Shown in pieces: positions 8,362-18,501 of a stretch of DNA of 64,000 nucleotides (within the stretch, counting starts at the first letter, position 1; each line of letters begins with the position of its first letter). Under the pieces are notes generated by a model. That model did no database searches. It was not told the DNA's origin and saw nothing but the letters and a program-made list of their open reading frames with translations. The DNA lies in contig CAMDUR010000004.1 in assembly GCA_945879115.1 (NCBI GenBank), positions 1 to 64,000 of the forward strand. Reading direction: 5' to 3'. Source of the DNA: Polynucleobacter meluiroseus. GTDB lineage: Bacteria; Pseudomonadota; Gammaproteobacteria; Burkholderiales; Burkholderiaceae. Both the position numbers and the translations under genes were made by a program.

Positions 8362-9783
8362 TCAAACCACCTTGGAGTATTTGGCTTGGGTTTGAACGTC
8401 TCTCAAATGCCTATCGAACACCATGGCTACGCGCCTCACCAGTAAGCGGCCTTTGGTAGGTACATAGATTTTTTTGCCCTGCCATTCCAAAAGTCCAGCT
8501 TCTTCCAGCTCTTTGAGCTCTGGTAACTCTCTTGAGAAGTAGGTTTCAAAATCAATCTGATGTTTGCTTGCAAATGATGTTGTGTCTAACTCGAATTGGC
8601 ACATCAATTCACCAATCAATTCGCGTCTAATTAAATCATCATTATCTAATCTCATACCCCGTATGGTTGGCAATTGATGCTGATCAAGGGCATGATAATA
8701 GTCTTCAAGAGTTTTGACGTTTTGTGGGTAGGTGTCGTCCACCTTGCCAATAGATGAGATGCCGAATGCCAACAGGTCACATTCAGCCTGTGTTGAATAT
8801 CCTTGAAAGTTGCGATGCAGTCGCCCTTGCTGTTGGGCAATCGCTAATTCATCATCTGGCTTAGAAAAATGGTCCATACCAATAAACACAAATCCTGCTT
8901 CATTGAGTTGCCCAATAGTATTGGCCAAGATATCTAATTTATCTTTAGCCACTGGCAATTGATCTTCTGCAATCCGGCGCTGTGGTTTGAAGATGGTTGG
9001 TAGATGGGCATAGCTGTAGACAGATAAACGATCAGGGTTCATCGCAATCACTGTATTAACAGTTTCTTTGAATGTCTCAGGGGTTTGCTTGGGCAATCCA
9101 TAGATCAAATCAACACTGACTGAATTAAAGCCATGCTTTCTGGCCCAATCAATCACATCCTTAGTTTCTTGAATCGTTTGAACCCGATGGACCGCTTGTT
9201 GAACCTCTAAATTAAAGTCTTGCACACCCAAACTGATGCGGTTAAATCCCAACTTCGCCAATAGTTCAATGTCAGCTTCACTGACACGGCGTGGATCAAT
9301 CTCAATCGAGTACTCTCCACCTTCTTGCAATTCAAAATACTCTTTGGTGTGGTGCATCAACTCCATCATTTCTTCATGAGATAAAAATGTGGGTGTACCA
9401 CCACCCCAATGAAGTTGAGTTACTGGTGTTTTTTTATGGGCACCCATCACTTGGGTGACTAGATTCATTTCTTTGACTAAGTATTTGATGTACTTCGCAC
9501 TTCGACCATGATCTTTGGTGATGATTTTGTTACATCCACAGTAGTAACAAATATTCGGGCAAAACGGCAGATGGAAATACAGAGAAATAGGTTTTTGATG
9601 AGTAGCGCATCGTTGTAATGCATCGATGTAGTCTGCTTGATTGAACTGGCCATTGAATCGATCAGCCGTTGGGTAAGAAGTATAACGCGGACCATTGATG
9701 TCAAAGCGCTTCAATAGCTCAGGCTGAAACAATGGCTCAGGGCTTGTTGGGGCTAAGACAAAAGGCCGCTCTATAAAAGTCAT
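8362..9783 (-). CDS. hemN: Oxygen-independent coproporphyrinogen III oxidase
   Basis: A 473-residue radical SAM enzyme that decarboxylates coproporphyrinogen III to protoporphyrinogen IX without oxygen, in heme synthesis in the cytoplasm. Seen: RYTSYPTADRF at 33-43 and the iron-sulfur motif CPNICYYCGC (Cys75, 79, 82 plus 84). The length matches true HemN rather than the HemW chaperone, which is encoded separately at 51364. There is no Shine-Dalgarno sequence in front of the ATG. Instead a perfect 10-base inverted repeat ends on the start codon, and a perfect FNR-type box lies 36 bases upstream. Anaerobic induction by an FNR/Anr-type regulator is likely. Confidence 0.95.
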   Translation of the reverse strand: MTFIERPFVLAPTSPEPLFQPELLKRFDINGPRYTSYPTADRFNGQFNQADYIDALQRCATHQKPISLYFHLPFCPNICYYCGCNKIITKDHGRSAKYIKYLVKEMNLVTQVMGAHKKTPVTQLHWGGGTPTFLSHEEMMELMHHTKEYFELQEGGEYSIEIDPRRVSEADIELLAKLGFNRISLGVQDFNLEVQQAVHRVQTIQETKDVIDWARKHGFNSVSVDLIYGLPKQTPETFKETVNTVIAMNPDRLSVYSYAHLPTIFKPQRRIAEDQLPVAKDKLDILANTIGQLNEAGFVFIGMDHFSKPDDELAIAQQQGRLHRNFQGYSTQAECDLLAFGISSIGKVDDTYPQNVKTLEDYYHALDQHQLPTIRGMRLDNDDLIRRELIGELMCQFELDTTSFASKHQIDFETYFSRELPELKELEEAGLLEWQGKKIYVPTKGRLLVRRVAMVFDRHLRDVQTQAKYSKVV

Positions 9784-9806
9784 GGGGGCTATTTTAAGCC
9801 CCCATG
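9781..9806 (-). promoter_or_regulatory. Inverted repeat over the hemN start codon
   Basis: The arms 9781-9790 and 9797-9806 are exact reverse complements (10 bp, five G-C pairs in a row, 6-base loop), and the 3' arm contains the hemN ATG. In a transcript reading through from mmsA, this hairpin would hide the hemN start codon. It also contains a 3-codon ORF (Met-Gly-Ala-stop). The loop supplies TAAAAT (9796-9791), a good -10 element for a promoter driven by the FNR box. No T-run follows, so it is a weak terminator candidate. Confidence 0.5.
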
Positions 9807-9818
9807 ATTGAATCCAAA

Positions 9819-9832
9819 TTGATGAAAATCAA
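9819..9832 (-). promoter_or_regulatory. FNR/Anr-type binding site upstream of hemN
   Basis: The sequence TTGAT-GAAA-ATCAA is an exact match to the FNR consensus TTGAT-N4-ATCAA. Its centre (9825.5) is 32 bases from the centre of the candidate -10 TAAAAT (9796-9791). This is the geometry of class II FNR-activated promoters (box at -41.5). The predicted start point is then about 9784 to 9783, at the hemN ATG itself, implying a leaderless or nearly leaderless message. hemN is a classical FNR target in other proteobacteria. No FNR gene is in this window. Confidence 0.7.
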
Positions 9833-9876
9833 ATAGATTGATTTAAGTTATGTAAATTAACTAAGGATTTGATCCA

Positions 9877-11370
9877 TTAACCGTTCACAGGCATTGAGAA
9901 GCTAGGGCCTTGGGCAATAGAATCTGGCCAACGTTGTGTTACGGCTTTCATGCGGGTGTAGAAACGAACACCCTCTGGACCATGCACATGATGATCGCCG
10001 AATAGACTGCGCTTCCAGCCGCCAAATGAGTGGAAAGCCATCGGTACCGGAATAGGCACGTTTACCCCCACCATACCCACTTGAATACGACTTACGAATT
10101 CACGTGCTGTACTTCCATCTCTTGTGAAAATAGCTACGCCATTACCAAACTCATGGTCGTTAATGAGCTGAATCGCTGTGGCCACATCAGGCACACGCAT
10201 CACACTCAATACCGGTCCAAAGATTTCTTCTTTGTAAATGCTCATGTGCGGTTTGACATCATCAAACAAACAGCCACCCAAGAAGAAACCTTCCTCAGCA
10301 CCAGCTACCTTTAAACCACGACCATCTACAACTAATTTAGCACCTTCTTTAACGCCAGCATCAACGTAGCCCTTGACCTTATCCAAATGGATCTTAGTAA
10401 CCAGTGGGCCCATCTCAGAACCTGGCTTCATACCGTTGTCGATTTTGAGCTTTTTGATGCGCTCACTTAATTTAGCAATTAAGGCATCAGCTACATCACC
10501 AACCGCAACCGCTACCGAAATAGCCATACAACGCTCACCAGCAGAACCATAAGCAGCACCCATTAAAGCATCTACAGATTGTTCTAAATCAGCATCGGGC
10601 ATAACAACCATATGGTTCTTGGCACCACCAAGAGCCTGAACACGTTTACCATTTTTAGCAGCTGTTTCATAAATGTATGAAGCAATTGGTGTTGAACCAA
10701 CAAAGCTCACTGCCTTAACATCAGGGTGCGCCAATAAGGCATCAACCGCCACTTTATCGCCGTGTACCACGTTAAATACACCCTTAGGAAGACCCGCTTC
10801 TTCTAACCATTTAGCAGCTAGCAAAGTAGCAGATGGATCTCTCTCAGAAGGCTTAAGAATAAAAGTATTACCGCAAGCAATCGCAACTGGGTACATCCAC
10901 ATAGGGACCATGGCTGGGAAATTGAATGGCGTGATACCAGCGCACACACCAAGCGCTTGGCGCATGGTCCAAGCGTCCATACCTTTGGCAATTTGTTCGG
11001 TGTACTCACCTTTAAGCAACTGAGGAATACCACAAGCAAAATCCACTACTTCTAAACCACGCTGAACCTCACCCTTAGCATCATCAAATGTTTTGCCATG
11101 CTCGCGTGTAATGGCCTCTGCCATTTCATCTAAGCGTGCTTCGATGATGGCCTTAAAGTTAAACATAACTTTAGCGCGACGCGTTACAGCAGTCGTCGAC
11201 CAAGCCGGAAAAGCTGCTTTTGCAGCTGCCACAGCACGACCAACGTCATCTGCTGAGGCTAACTCTACCTGGGCACTTATTTTTCCAGTAGCTGGATCAA
11301 AAACAGGGGCTGTTTTACCGCCGAAATGGACGATTTCACCATTTATATGGTGGCCAATAGTTGCTGACAT
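9877..11370 (-). CDS. mmsA: Methylmalonate-semialdehyde dehydrogenase (acylating)
   Basis: A 497-residue aldehyde dehydrogenase family enzyme that converts methylmalonate or malonate semialdehyde to propionyl- or acetyl-CoA with CoA and NAD, in valine and inositol catabolism. Seen: cofactor region [14 protein letters not shown] (145-158), catalytic cysteine in GSAGERCM (Cys281) and ALGGAKNH (247-254). The last has Asn where other ALDHs have the base Glu, a mark of this subfamily. The ATG at 11370 has GGAG 6-8 bases upstream; the frame stays open further upstream but that extension has no conserved sequence. No other valine-degradation genes are adjacent. hemN follows downstream with a regulatory gap. 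Confidence 0.93.
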   Translation of the reverse strand: MSATIGHHINGEIVHFGGKTAPVFDPATGKISAQVELASADDVGRAVAAAKAAFPAWSTTAVTRRAKVMFNFKAIIEARLDEMAEAITREHGKTFDDAKGEVQRGLEVVDFACGIPQLLKGEYTEQIAKGMDAWTMRQALGVCAGITPFNFPAMVPMWMYPVAIACGNTFILKPSERDPSATLLAAKWLEEAGLPKGVFNVVHGDKVAVDALLAHPDVKAVSFVGSTPIASYIYETAAKNGKRVQALGGAKNHMVVMPDADLEQSVDALMGAAYGSAGERCMAISVAVAVGDVADALIAKLSERIKKLKIDNGMKPGSEMGPLVTKIHLDKVKGYVDAGVKEGAKLVVDGRGLKVAGAEEGFFLGGCLFDDVKPHMSIYKEEIFGPVLSVMRVPDVATAIQLINDHEFGNGVAIFTRDGSTAREFVSRIQVGMVGVNVPIPVPMAFHSFGGWKRSLFGDHHVHGPEGVRFYTRMKAVTQRWPDSIAQGPSFSMPVNG

Positions 11371-11428
11371 TTTGTCTCCTACTTCATTTATATTATTAGT
11401 TTTGTAACTATAGCGAATATTTATTAAA

Positions 11429-11713
11429 TTGGCATATTTTAGATATCTTGGCATTTTCCTTGTTTTGACAGTTTCTAGTCAAATGATGGGGTGCGCCTTA
11501 GTGGCAACCTACCCTATAACAGCTGGAAGCTTGGCCACAACGGCCGCTACGGGTAAAAGTCCTACAGACCATGCCATTTCCGAGAGCGTTGATAAGGATT
11601 GTTCTCTTTTGAAGGTTTTAGATGGCAATCCTATTTGCGAAAAACGCCTCAAGCCTCATGAAGTCCCTGTTCAGGATTACACCCGTCAACAAAGGCTGGT
11701 TCCTAATAAATGA
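11429..11713 (+). CDS. Small putative lipoprotein
   Basis: A 94-residue protein with a hydrophobic N terminus ([21 protein letters not shown]). Cys22 after Met-Met-Gly is a weak lipobox, so lipid anchoring is possible. The rest is short and polar, with two more cysteines ([19 protein letters not shown]) that could form a disulfide. The start is taken as TTG at 11429; no in-frame ATG precedes the hydrophobic segment. It is divergent from mmsA with a 58-base gap. I do not recognise the family. Function unknown; moderate confidence that it is a real gene. Confidence 0.6.
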   Translation: MAYFRYLGIFLVLTVSSQMMGCALVATYPITAGSLATTAATGKSPTDHAISESVDKDCSLLKVLDGNPICEKRLKPHEVPVQDYTRQQRLVPNK

Positions 11714-11781
11714 TGGTCTGATAGTTATATAAGCTCTAGGGCTTACTCAGTAGACTTGCTTAGTGGACTTACTGACTGGAC

Positions 11782-12327
11782 TTACTGAAGAGTACCTTTG
11801 AGTGCAGGGATAAAAGGTAAGGGAAGCACATCTATACCCTCTTCTCTTAGTTCTGCGGTTTCATCAGCCGAGGCCTGACCCCGAATACTCCTTTCGGGAG
11901 TCTCTTTGTAGTGTATTTTTCTGGCTTCTTGGGCAAACTGATTACCAACGTCCTCAGTCTTACTGATGATGTCGCGCATCACATGCATCACCGTTGCCTG
12001 AATCCGCGCTTGGAGCTCTCCATGCTGCCGATCAGAGAGCACCATAGAGTTCTCAGAATTATCATTTAACTGAATAGCCACTTGATGAGATACAGGCGCA
12101 AGCGCATCTTTAATCTCTGTCGATACTCTTGATGGCTTAGGTGAGTCTAGGTCGCGCCCGAGGTGTTTACCAATCCTAGGGGCTGATAACAAACGACGGA
12201 TTTCCTGACTATTGCAGATAGGGCAAACCAACATACCGTTAGTTTGTTGCTCGAGTGCATCCGCCTCTGAAGCAAACCAACCTTCAAAACGATGCTCTAA
12301 GGGGCAAGCTAAGTTATAGACTTTCAT
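11782..12327 (-). CDS. DUF1178 family protein
   Basis: A 181-residue cytoplasmic protein of the DUF1178 family, common in alpha- and betaproteobacteria. The N terminus MKVYNLACPLEHRFEGWFAS has Cys8 and His12, followed by LVCPICNS (CxxC at 35-38), a likely small zinc-binding module. The C-terminal half is charged and includes ARKIHYKETPERSIRGQA, the other conserved block. The biochemical role is not known. It follows the NUDIX gene on the same strand after 75 bases and may be the last gene of the extended nuo transcript. Confidence 0.88.
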   Translation of the reverse strand: MKVYNLACPLEHRFEGWFASEADALEQQTNGMLVCPICNSQEIRRLLSAPRIGKHLGRDLDSPKPSRVSTEIKDALAPVSHQVAIQLNDNSENSMVLSDRQHGELQARIQATVMHVMRDIISKTEDVGNQFAQEARKIHYKETPERSIRGQASADETAELREEGIDVLPLPFIPALKGTLQ

Positions 12328-12402
12328 AAGAGGTACATTGTGCCATTTTTGGTAAATTCAAGTGCAGTGATTAGTTCTTCATGAATTAAAGTTAAAGCCC
12401 TA

Positions 12403-12999
12403 TCAACCCTTAATGCTTAGCTGATGAGAATTTCTATCTAAATGATAGATTGAAATGATCGTTTTTACATCTGTAATACGACCATCAGCAATCCATTGAT
12501 GCATCTCATCAATGCTTGCTGCAAACACATCTAAAAATTCGCCATCATCTAAGCATCTCTCACCAGAACTCAAGCCTGTGGCTTGGTAGATATCAATGAA
12601 CTCAGTCGAATAAGAAATAACTGGATGTATACGGCCTAAAAATTTCCAAACAGTGGCTGTATAGCCAGTTTCTTCAAGCAACTCTCTTTGCGCACATAAG
12701 AGAGGGTCTTCGCCTATCTCAAGCTTACCCGCAGGTATCTCAATGATGGCCTGGTCAACTGGATAACGGAATTGGCGCTCAAGTAATATGCGGCCATCAT
12801 CTAAGATCGGAAGAATAGCAACAGCACCAGGGTGTATGAGGTATTCACGAAAGGTTTCTTTGCCATCTGGTAAAGAAACTATATCTTTTTTAAGTTTTAA
12901 AAATTGACCTTGATAGGCATCTTCAGAAGTGATGCATGACTCACGCAAATGTTGGTCAGACTCTGGCAAATCTGCCCAGGATTTTTCTTGGTCAGACAT
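12403..12999 (-). CDS. NUDIX hydrolase, ADP-ribose pyrophosphatase type
   Basis: A 198-residue hydrolase expected to split ADP-ribose or related nucleoside diphosphates. The NUDIX box is complete at 91-113 (GKLEIGEDPLLCAQRELLEE then TGY), with catalytic Glu109/Glu110. It is preceded by REYLIHPGAVAILPILDDG and followed by HPVISYSTEFIDIYQA, features of the ADPRase subgroup. The start at 12999 (MSDQEKSW) is preferred because the upstream extension in this frame lies inside DUF2818 and looks random. The gap to DUF2818 is only 5 bases, so the gene probably belongs to the tail of the nuo operon, which fits a role in nucleotide clean-up. Confidence 0.9.
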   Translation of the reverse strand: MSDQEKSWADLPESDQHLRESCITSEDAYQGQFLKLKKDIVSLPDGKETFREYLIHPGAVAILPILDDGRILLERQFRYPVDQAIIEIPAGKLEIGEDPLLCAQRELLEETGYTATVWKFLGRIHPVISYSTEFIDIYQATGLSSGERCLDDGEFLDVFAASIDEMHQWIADGRITDVKTIISIYHLDRNSHQLSIKG

Positions 13000-13004
13000 A
13001 TTCT

Positions 13005-13325
13005 TTAATTGCTTGATGACTGACGATGCTTCACCAAGAAGCGCCAAGTGAAGCCAGGGAAGGCAGCGACCAAGAATAAACATACAGTCACCGCATAGAA
13101 TTCCCAACGTTTAGGAAATGTGTTGCCAATCATCGTTTCTAAGATGTAAGCAACGACACCAACCAATACATACCAAACCAGCATCTCTAGTAAGCACCAT
13201 CCGACATGTTTATCTGGCAAATTTTTGAAAAACAAAAACCTTGGAGAAAAGAAAGCGATATTGGCTGTCACTAAACCAATCAAAATAATTAACCAAGTTT
13301 CAACGCTTAAACCTGCGGGTGACAT
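13005..13325 (-). CDS. DUF2818 small membrane protein
   Basis: A 106-residue protein with three predicted membrane helices (about 10-27, 43-61 and 77-95). It matches the DUF2818 family, which in Burkholderiales regularly follows nuoN. The polar C-terminal tail (FLVKHRQSSSN) is likely cytoplasmic. Position 81 bases downstream of nuoN on the same strand suggests a link to complex I or its expression, but no function is established. The start ATG is followed directly by SPAGLSVETWLIILIG. Confidence 0.88.
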   Translation of the reverse strand: MSPAGLSVETWLIILIGLVTANIAFFSPRFLFFKNLPDKHVGWCLLEMLVWYVLVGVVAYILETMIGNTFPKRWEFYAVTVCLFLVAAFPGFTWRFLVKHRQSSSN

Positions 13326-13406
13326 AAATGACCTTCTGATCGTTTAATTAAATAACTCAGTGATCTTAACTGAATTTAAAACATGGTGCGGCATCAGCTC
13401 AGGTTA

Positions 13407-14888
13407 TCAGCTCAGCAAGGTTTTAGACATCGCTGTCAAACAGATAGCCATCAGTGTTGAAGGGAAAATACCGCACAATAAAACGAATAAACCATTAAGC
13501 GTGAAGATGGTTGTTGCAACTCTACCGCCTTCAATGGGCGCTGTCTGAATGGGTTCGTCAAAGTACATGAGCTTAACGACTCTTAAGTAGTAGAAAGCAC
13601 CAACTAAAGACGTCATGACAGCAAAAATAGCTAAATATAAGTGCCCGCTATCAACCAAAGTTTCAAGAATAGATAGTTTTGCAGCAAAGCCTACAGTTGG
13701 AGGAATACCCGCTAATGAGAACATCAATACCAAGCCCATGAAAGCCATCCATGGGTTACGGCGATTCAGACCTTTGAGGTCGTCAAGAGTTTCGCACTCG
13801 TATCCCTGACGTGACAAAAGCATTAGCAATCCAAAAGAGCCTAGAGTGGTTAATACATATGTAAGCGCATAAAAAAGAGCGGCGCTATAAGCATGCTCAT
13901 CAAAAATAGACAACATACCAAGAATCATGAAACCCATGTGCGCAATCGTTGAATATGCCAACATGCGTTTGATATTTGTTTGAGCAATAGCAGTTAAGTT
14001 ACCAATCACCAGTGAGAGAACTGCCAAGATCATGATCATTGGCTGCCAGTCCTGGGTCAAAGGCAGCAAGCCCTCAACCAGCAAACGATACATTAGCCCA
14101 AATACAGCTAACTTGGGGGCGCCTGCAATCATGAGAGTGATAGCTGTAGGAGCGCCCTGATATACGTCAGGCACCCACATATGGAAAGGTGCAACACCTA
14201 ATTTAAATGCCAAGCCTGAAACAATAAATACAACAGCAAAGGCTAGCACCAAGCGATTGATACGATTATCGCTAACGGCTTTTAAAATATCATCTAAATC
14301 GAGACTGCCCGTAGCACCATAAAGCATCGAAATACCGTACAACAAGAAACCAGATGCCAGCGCACCCAAGATGAAGTATTTCATAGCTGACTCTGCTGAA
14401 AGTGCAGAATCGCGACGCATGGCAACAATGGCATAAGTGGGCAAAGCTAATAATTCAAGACCTAAGTAAAGAGTTAATAAGTTTGAACCTGAAATCATGA
14501 TGCACTGACCCAATAGGGCTAGTAGCGTCAAGACAATGAAATCAACTCTAAATAAACCACGATCCATCAGATATTTTTTAGAGTAAACCAAGCTAATGAA
14601 AACAGCCAAACATGAAACTGCCTTGAGAAGGCTAGACAAAGCATCAACGACAAATAATTCATTAAAAGCATGAACAGGCTGATCAACTGCTTGCAATCCA
14701 AAGGCTGCACTTAAACCGATGAGCAGAACTAAAGTCACGTTATAAGCTAATGCTGTTCCACGAGGCGCATAAAAAATATCTTCATCAGTAGCGTTAGGCT
14801 CATTCATAAATGCCGTCAGCAAAAGCAAACAGGCAACTGAAAGGAGCACTAACTCCGGTAAGGTTGCAATCAGGTCAATCGCTTGCAT
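13407..14888 (-). CDS. nuoN: NADH-quinone oxidoreductase subunit N
   Basis: A 493-residue, roughly 14-helix antiporter-like proton channel subunit of complex I in the inner membrane. Typical parts are [19 protein letters not shown] (the conserved Glu of helix 5), [20 protein letters not shown] (charged and His residues) and [15 protein letters not shown]. The length is normal. It lies 22 bases after nuoM and is the last nuo subunit. DUF2818 follows. Confidence 0.97.
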   Translation of the reverse strand: MQAIDLIATLPELVLLSVACLLLLTAFMNEPNATDEDIFYAPRGTALAYNVTLVLLIGLSAAFGLQAVDQPVHAFNELFVVDALSSLLKAVSCLAVFISLVYSKKYLMDRGLFRVDFIVLTLLALLGQCIMISGSNLLTLYLGLELLALPTYAIVAMRRDSALSAESAMKYFILGALASGFLLYGISMLYGATGSLDLDDILKAVSDNRINRLVLAFAVVFIVSGLAFKLGVAPFHMWVPDVYQGAPTAITLMIAGAPKLAVFGLMYRLLVEGLLPLTQDWQPMIMILAVLSLVIGNLTAIAQTNIKRMLAYSTIAHMGFMILGMLSIFDEHAYSAALFYALTYVLTTLGSFGLLMLLSRQGYECETLDDLKGLNRRNPWMAFMGLVLMFSLAGIPPTVGFAAKLSILETLVDSGHLYLAIFAVMTSLVGAFYYLRVVKLMYFDEPIQTAPIEGGRVATTIFTLNGLFVLLCGIFPSTLMAICLTAMSKTLLS

Positions 14889-14910
14889 ATTTTTCTTTCC
14901 TAAATCAGGA

Positions 14911-16377
14911 TCAAAGCTTGCTAACTGCCACGTGCTTTAAAAGCTCGATGACAGAAACATGCATCACATCAGTAAATGGTTTTGGATAAACGCCCATGCC
15001 AATCGTAAAGATTGCCAAGATGCCCATCATTAAAAATTCGCGCGCATTAATATCAGTTAATGCTTCAACATGCTTATTAGTGATTTCTCCAAAGAAAACA
15101 CGTTTAGTCATCCATAAAGAATAGGCAGCGCCTAACATCAAAGCTGTGGCGGCAAGTATGCCAATGACAAAATCATAGTCAACTGCTGCCAATATCACCA
15201 TAAACTCACCAACAAAACCTGAAGTAGCAGGTAGGCCGCAATTAGCCATGGCAAATAAAACAGCAAATGCTGTGAACCTTGGCATTTTGTTAACAACGCC
15301 GCCGTAGTCTGCAATTTGACGAGAATGCATGCGGTCATAAAGCACGCCAATGCTTAAAAACATCGCTGCTGAAATAAATCCATGAGAAATCATTTGAACA
15401 ATCGCACCTTCAACACCTAATGGGTTAAAGATGAAAAAGCCTAAAGTCACAAAACCCATATGAGCGATTGATGAATAAGCGACTAGCTTTTTCATATCAG
15501 ACTGAACTAAAGCTACTAAGCCTACATAAATCACCGCAACCAAGGATAAGGTAATGACAACAGGGGCTAGGTACTGACTAGCATCAGGTGCAATTGGTAA
15601 TGAGAACCTCAAGAAACCATAAGCACCTAACTTCAACATGATCGCAGCCAATACAACTGAACCACCTGTTGGTGCCTCAACGTGGGCATCTGGCAACCAG
15701 GTATGCACGGGCCACATCGGAACCTTAACGGCAAAAGCCATAAAGAAGGCTCCAAATATAAATACCTGCTCAATAATATCTAAAGGCGCTTTGTGCCAAG
15801 CCAAAATATTAAACGTATCAGTAACGTTGTAGAGATACAAAATTGCTACAAGTGTTAACAATGAACCCAATAAGGTATACAAGAAGAATTTAAAGGCGGC
15901 ATACACACGATTAGGACCACCCCAAATACCGATGATGATGTACATCGGTATCAAAGTAGATTCAAAGAATACATAAAACAACATGCCATCAAGGGCTGCA
16001 AATACTCCAATCATGAGCCCTGATAGGATCAAGAAAGCAGCCATGTATTGCGCCACGTTAACGGTAATCACTTCCCATGCCGAAATCACAACTATCACAG
16101 TGATCAATGCTGTTAAAACAACAAACCACATGGAGATACCATCAACACCCAGGTAATAGCTGATGTCGTAACGCGGAATCCATGACACCCGCTCCACAAA
16201 TTGCATCGCTGCTGTTGTTGTATCAAAGCCGCTGATCAATGGCAAAGTGACCACAAAACTCATTAATGCCCCAATTAAAGCCATGATGCGGACATAGCCT
16301 TTGCTATTGTCAGAACCAGTGAACAAAATTATCAAGCCAAAGATAATTGGTAGCCAAATTGAGTAAGAAAGAATCAT
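14911..16377 (-). CDS. nuoM: NADH-quinone oxidoreductase subunit M
   Basis: A 488-residue antiporter-like subunit of the complex I membrane arm. Seen: [37 protein letters not shown] (conserved Glu), [20 protein letters not shown] (lysine/histidine axis), and [15 protein letters not shown]. The start ATG lies 44 bases downstream of nuoL. Length and helix pattern are normal, and no key charged residue of the channel motifs appears to be missing. Confidence 0.97.
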   Translation of the reverse strand: MILSYSIWLPIIFGLIILFTGSDNSKGYVRIMALIGALMSFVVTLPLISGFDTTTAAMQFVERVSWIPRYDISYYLGVDGISMWFVVLTALITVIVVISAWEVITVNVAQYMAAFLILSGLMIGVFAALDGMLFYVFFESTLIPMYIIIGIWGGPNRVYAAFKFFLYTLLGSLLTLVAILYLYNVTDTFNILAWHKAPLDIIEQVFIFGAFFMAFAVKVPMWPVHTWLPDAHVEAPTGGSVVLAAIMLKLGAYGFLRFSLPIAPDASQYLAPVVITLSLVAVIYVGLVALVQSDMKKLVAYSSIAHMGFVTLGFFIFNPLGVEGAIVQMISHGFISAAMFLSIGVLYDRMHSRQIADYGGVVNKMPRFTAFAVLFAMANCGLPATSGFVGEFMVILAAVDYDFVIGILAATALMLGAAYSLWMTKRVFFGEITNKHVEALTDINAREFLMMGILAIFTIGMGVYPKPFTDVMHVSVIELLKHVAVSKL

Positions 16378-16421
16378 AAGGGGGCTCTATTTATTTTTTA
16401 TAGTTTTATTAGTTTGTTGCT

Positions 16422-18488
16422 TTATTTAATACTGCCCAAGTGGGTCAATAAAACCCAAGATATCAAGCCAATCAAACCTAAAATCATGGCAAAAGCATAG
16501 TGATACAAAAAGCCTGATTGGACTTTACGCACATGACTTGAGAACCAGCCAATTAAGTTAGCACTACCGTTCACAAGGAAGCCGTCAATAAATTTTTGAT
16601 CAGCACCCTTCCATAAGCCATTACCCAGAACTCGAGCACCCTTAGCGAACACTGCTTGATTGAAGTCATCCAAATAATATTTGTTATCCAATACTTTCTT
16701 AACCGGGGCTAACACCCGCGCCAAGTAAGCAGGAATCTGTGGGAGCCATAAATAGAAAACTGCAGCTGTAACGACGCCACCCACCGCTAAATAAAGCACA
16801 GGAGTATGAAGCGCATGAGCAACCATAGCCAATGGGCCATTAAATGCCTCAGACAATTCTTTCATAGCAGGATGCTTAGCTGCATCAACCAAAATAGAGC
16901 TGCCGAAGAATTCGCCAAACAGCATAGGGCCTATGGTTAGATAACCAATGATGACTGATGGGATCGCTAAAAGTATCAAAGGCAAAGTCACCACCCATGG
17001 TGACTCGTGAGGCTTTTGACCCGGAGCTAGGCCATGATGCTCTTCATGGTGATCATCGCTCTTGTGAGCGTCTTGATGGTGATTGGCATGATCATCATGC
17101 GCCTGACCAAAACGCTCTTTACCGTGAAACACTAGGAAGTACATACGGAATGAGTAGAAGGCCGTAATAAATACACCCGCCATCACAGCAAAGTAAGCAA
17201 AGCCGGAGCCATAGATATGACTGGCAGCTACTGCTTCAATAATTGAATCTTTAGAGTAGAAGCCTGAGAAAAATGGTGTGCCAATTAATGCCAAAGAACC
17301 TAATAAAGAAGTGAACCAAGTAATTGGCATGTACTTCCATAAGCCACCCATATTGCGTATATCTTGATCGTGGTGCATACCCATGATCACACTACCGGCA
17401 CCCAAGAATAATAGGGCCTTAAAGAATGCATGCGTCATCAAGTGAAATATAGCGATTGGATAAGCCGATACACCAAGAGCAACTGTCATATAACCAAGTT
17501 GTGACAATGTTGAGTAAGCAACAACTCGCTTGATATCATTTTGAACAATGCCTAAAAAACCCATAAACAAGGCTGTAATGGATCCTATGATCAATACAAA
17601 AGATAGGGCCACGTCTGATAGTTCAAATAATGGCGACATACGGCTGACAAGGAAAATGCCCGCTGTCACCATCGTCGCCGCATGAATCAAAGCAGAAATC
17701 GGGGTTGGGCCTTCCATTGAGTCTGGCAACCAAACGTGAAGTGGGAACTGGGCTGATTTACCCATTGCTCCAATAAATAAACAAATACAAGCAACTGTTA
17801 AAAGATTCCAATCAGTTCCTGGTAGCACCTGTTGCAACATCATTTCTTTTTGAGCAAAAACCTCTTCATAGTTCATGCTGCCGCTGTAGGCTAATAACAA
17901 GCCAATACCTAATATGAAACCAAAGTCACCAACACGATTAACTAAGAAGGCTTTCATATTGGCAAAAATTGCTGTTGGTCTTTTGTACCAAAAACCAATC
18001 AACAGATAAGAAACCAATCCCACCGCTTCCCAACCGAAGAAGAGCTGTAAAAAATTATTACTCATCACCAACATCAACATGGAAAATGTAAATAAAGAGA
18101 TGTAAGAGAAGAAACGGGCATAGCCCTCGTCCTCAGACATGTACCCAATGGTGTAGATATGTACCATCAAGGATACAAATGTCACAACCACCATCATCAT
18201 GGCGGTTAAAGGGTCAACTAAAAAGCCAACTTCTAAGCTCAACTCACCGAGTTGCATCCAGGTATAAATCGTTTCATTAAATCTAGCGCCAGCCAAAACG
18301 TCATTCAAAACCATGAAAGACAAGGCACAAGCAATTGCTACGCCCAAAATAGTAACGGTATGGGACGTCTTGCGGCCGATGAGATTGCCGAAAAATTTAG
18401 TTCCAAATAAACCGGCAATCACAGAACCGATTAAAGGCGCCATTGGTATGGCCAGCAGTACTAGAGGATTTAAAGTTGGAGTTGTCAT
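16422..18488 (-). CDS. nuoL: NADH-quinone oxidoreductase subunit L
   Basis: A 688-residue antiporter-like subunit at the far end of the complex I membrane arm, including the long lateral C-terminal helix (final 100 residues). Seen: FFGWEAVGLVSYLLIGFWY (150-168), FPLHVWLPDSMEGPTPISAL (248-267), KRVVAYSTLSQLGYM (320-334). A histidine-rich loop with ten His between residues 464 and 494 interrupts the region after helix 12 and faces one side of the membrane. The gene starts 13 bases after nuoK. Confidence 0.97.
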   Translation of the reverse strand: MTTPTLNPLVLLAIPMAPLIGSVIAGLFGTKFFGNLIGRKTSHTVTILGVAIACALSFMVLNDVLAGARFNETIYTWMQLGELSLEVGFLVDPLTAMMMVVVTFVSLMVHIYTIGYMSEDEGYARFFSYISLFTFSMLMLVMSNNFLQLFFGWEAVGLVSYLLIGFWYKRPTAIFANMKAFLVNRVGDFGFILGIGLLLAYSGSMNYEEVFAQKEMMLQQVLPGTDWNLLTVACICLFIGAMGKSAQFPLHVWLPDSMEGPTPISALIHAATMVTAGIFLVSRMSPLFELSDVALSFVLIIGSITALFMGFLGIVQNDIKRVVAYSTLSQLGYMTVALGVSAYPIAIFHLMTHAFFKALLFLGAGSVIMGMHHDQDIRNMGGLWKYMPITWFTSLLGSLALIGTPFFSGFYSKDSIIEAVAASHIYGSGFAYFAVMAGVFITAFYSFRMYFLVFHGKERFGQAHDDHANHHQDAHKSDDHHEEHHGLAPGQKPHESPWVVTLPLILLAIPSVIIGYLTIGPMLFGEFFGSSILVDAAKHPAMKELSEAFNGPLAMVAHALHTPVLYLAVGGVVTAAVFYLWLPQIPAYLARVLAPVKKVLDNKYYLDDFNQAVFAKGARVLGNGLWKGADQKFIDGFLVNGSANLIGWFSSHVRKVQSGFLYHYAFAMILGLIGLISWVLLTHLGSIK

Positions 18489-18501
18489 ATAAGGTTTCTG
18501 C

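Noticed and set aside
9877..11454. Longer start for mmsA at 11454
   Set aside because: The extra 28 codons have no conserved look, and ATG 11370 has a GGAG ribosome site and gives the normal length.
12403..13107. Longer NUDIX start at 13107
   Set aside because: The extension lies inside the DUF2818 gene and is not NUDIX-like; ATG 12999 fits the operon spacing.
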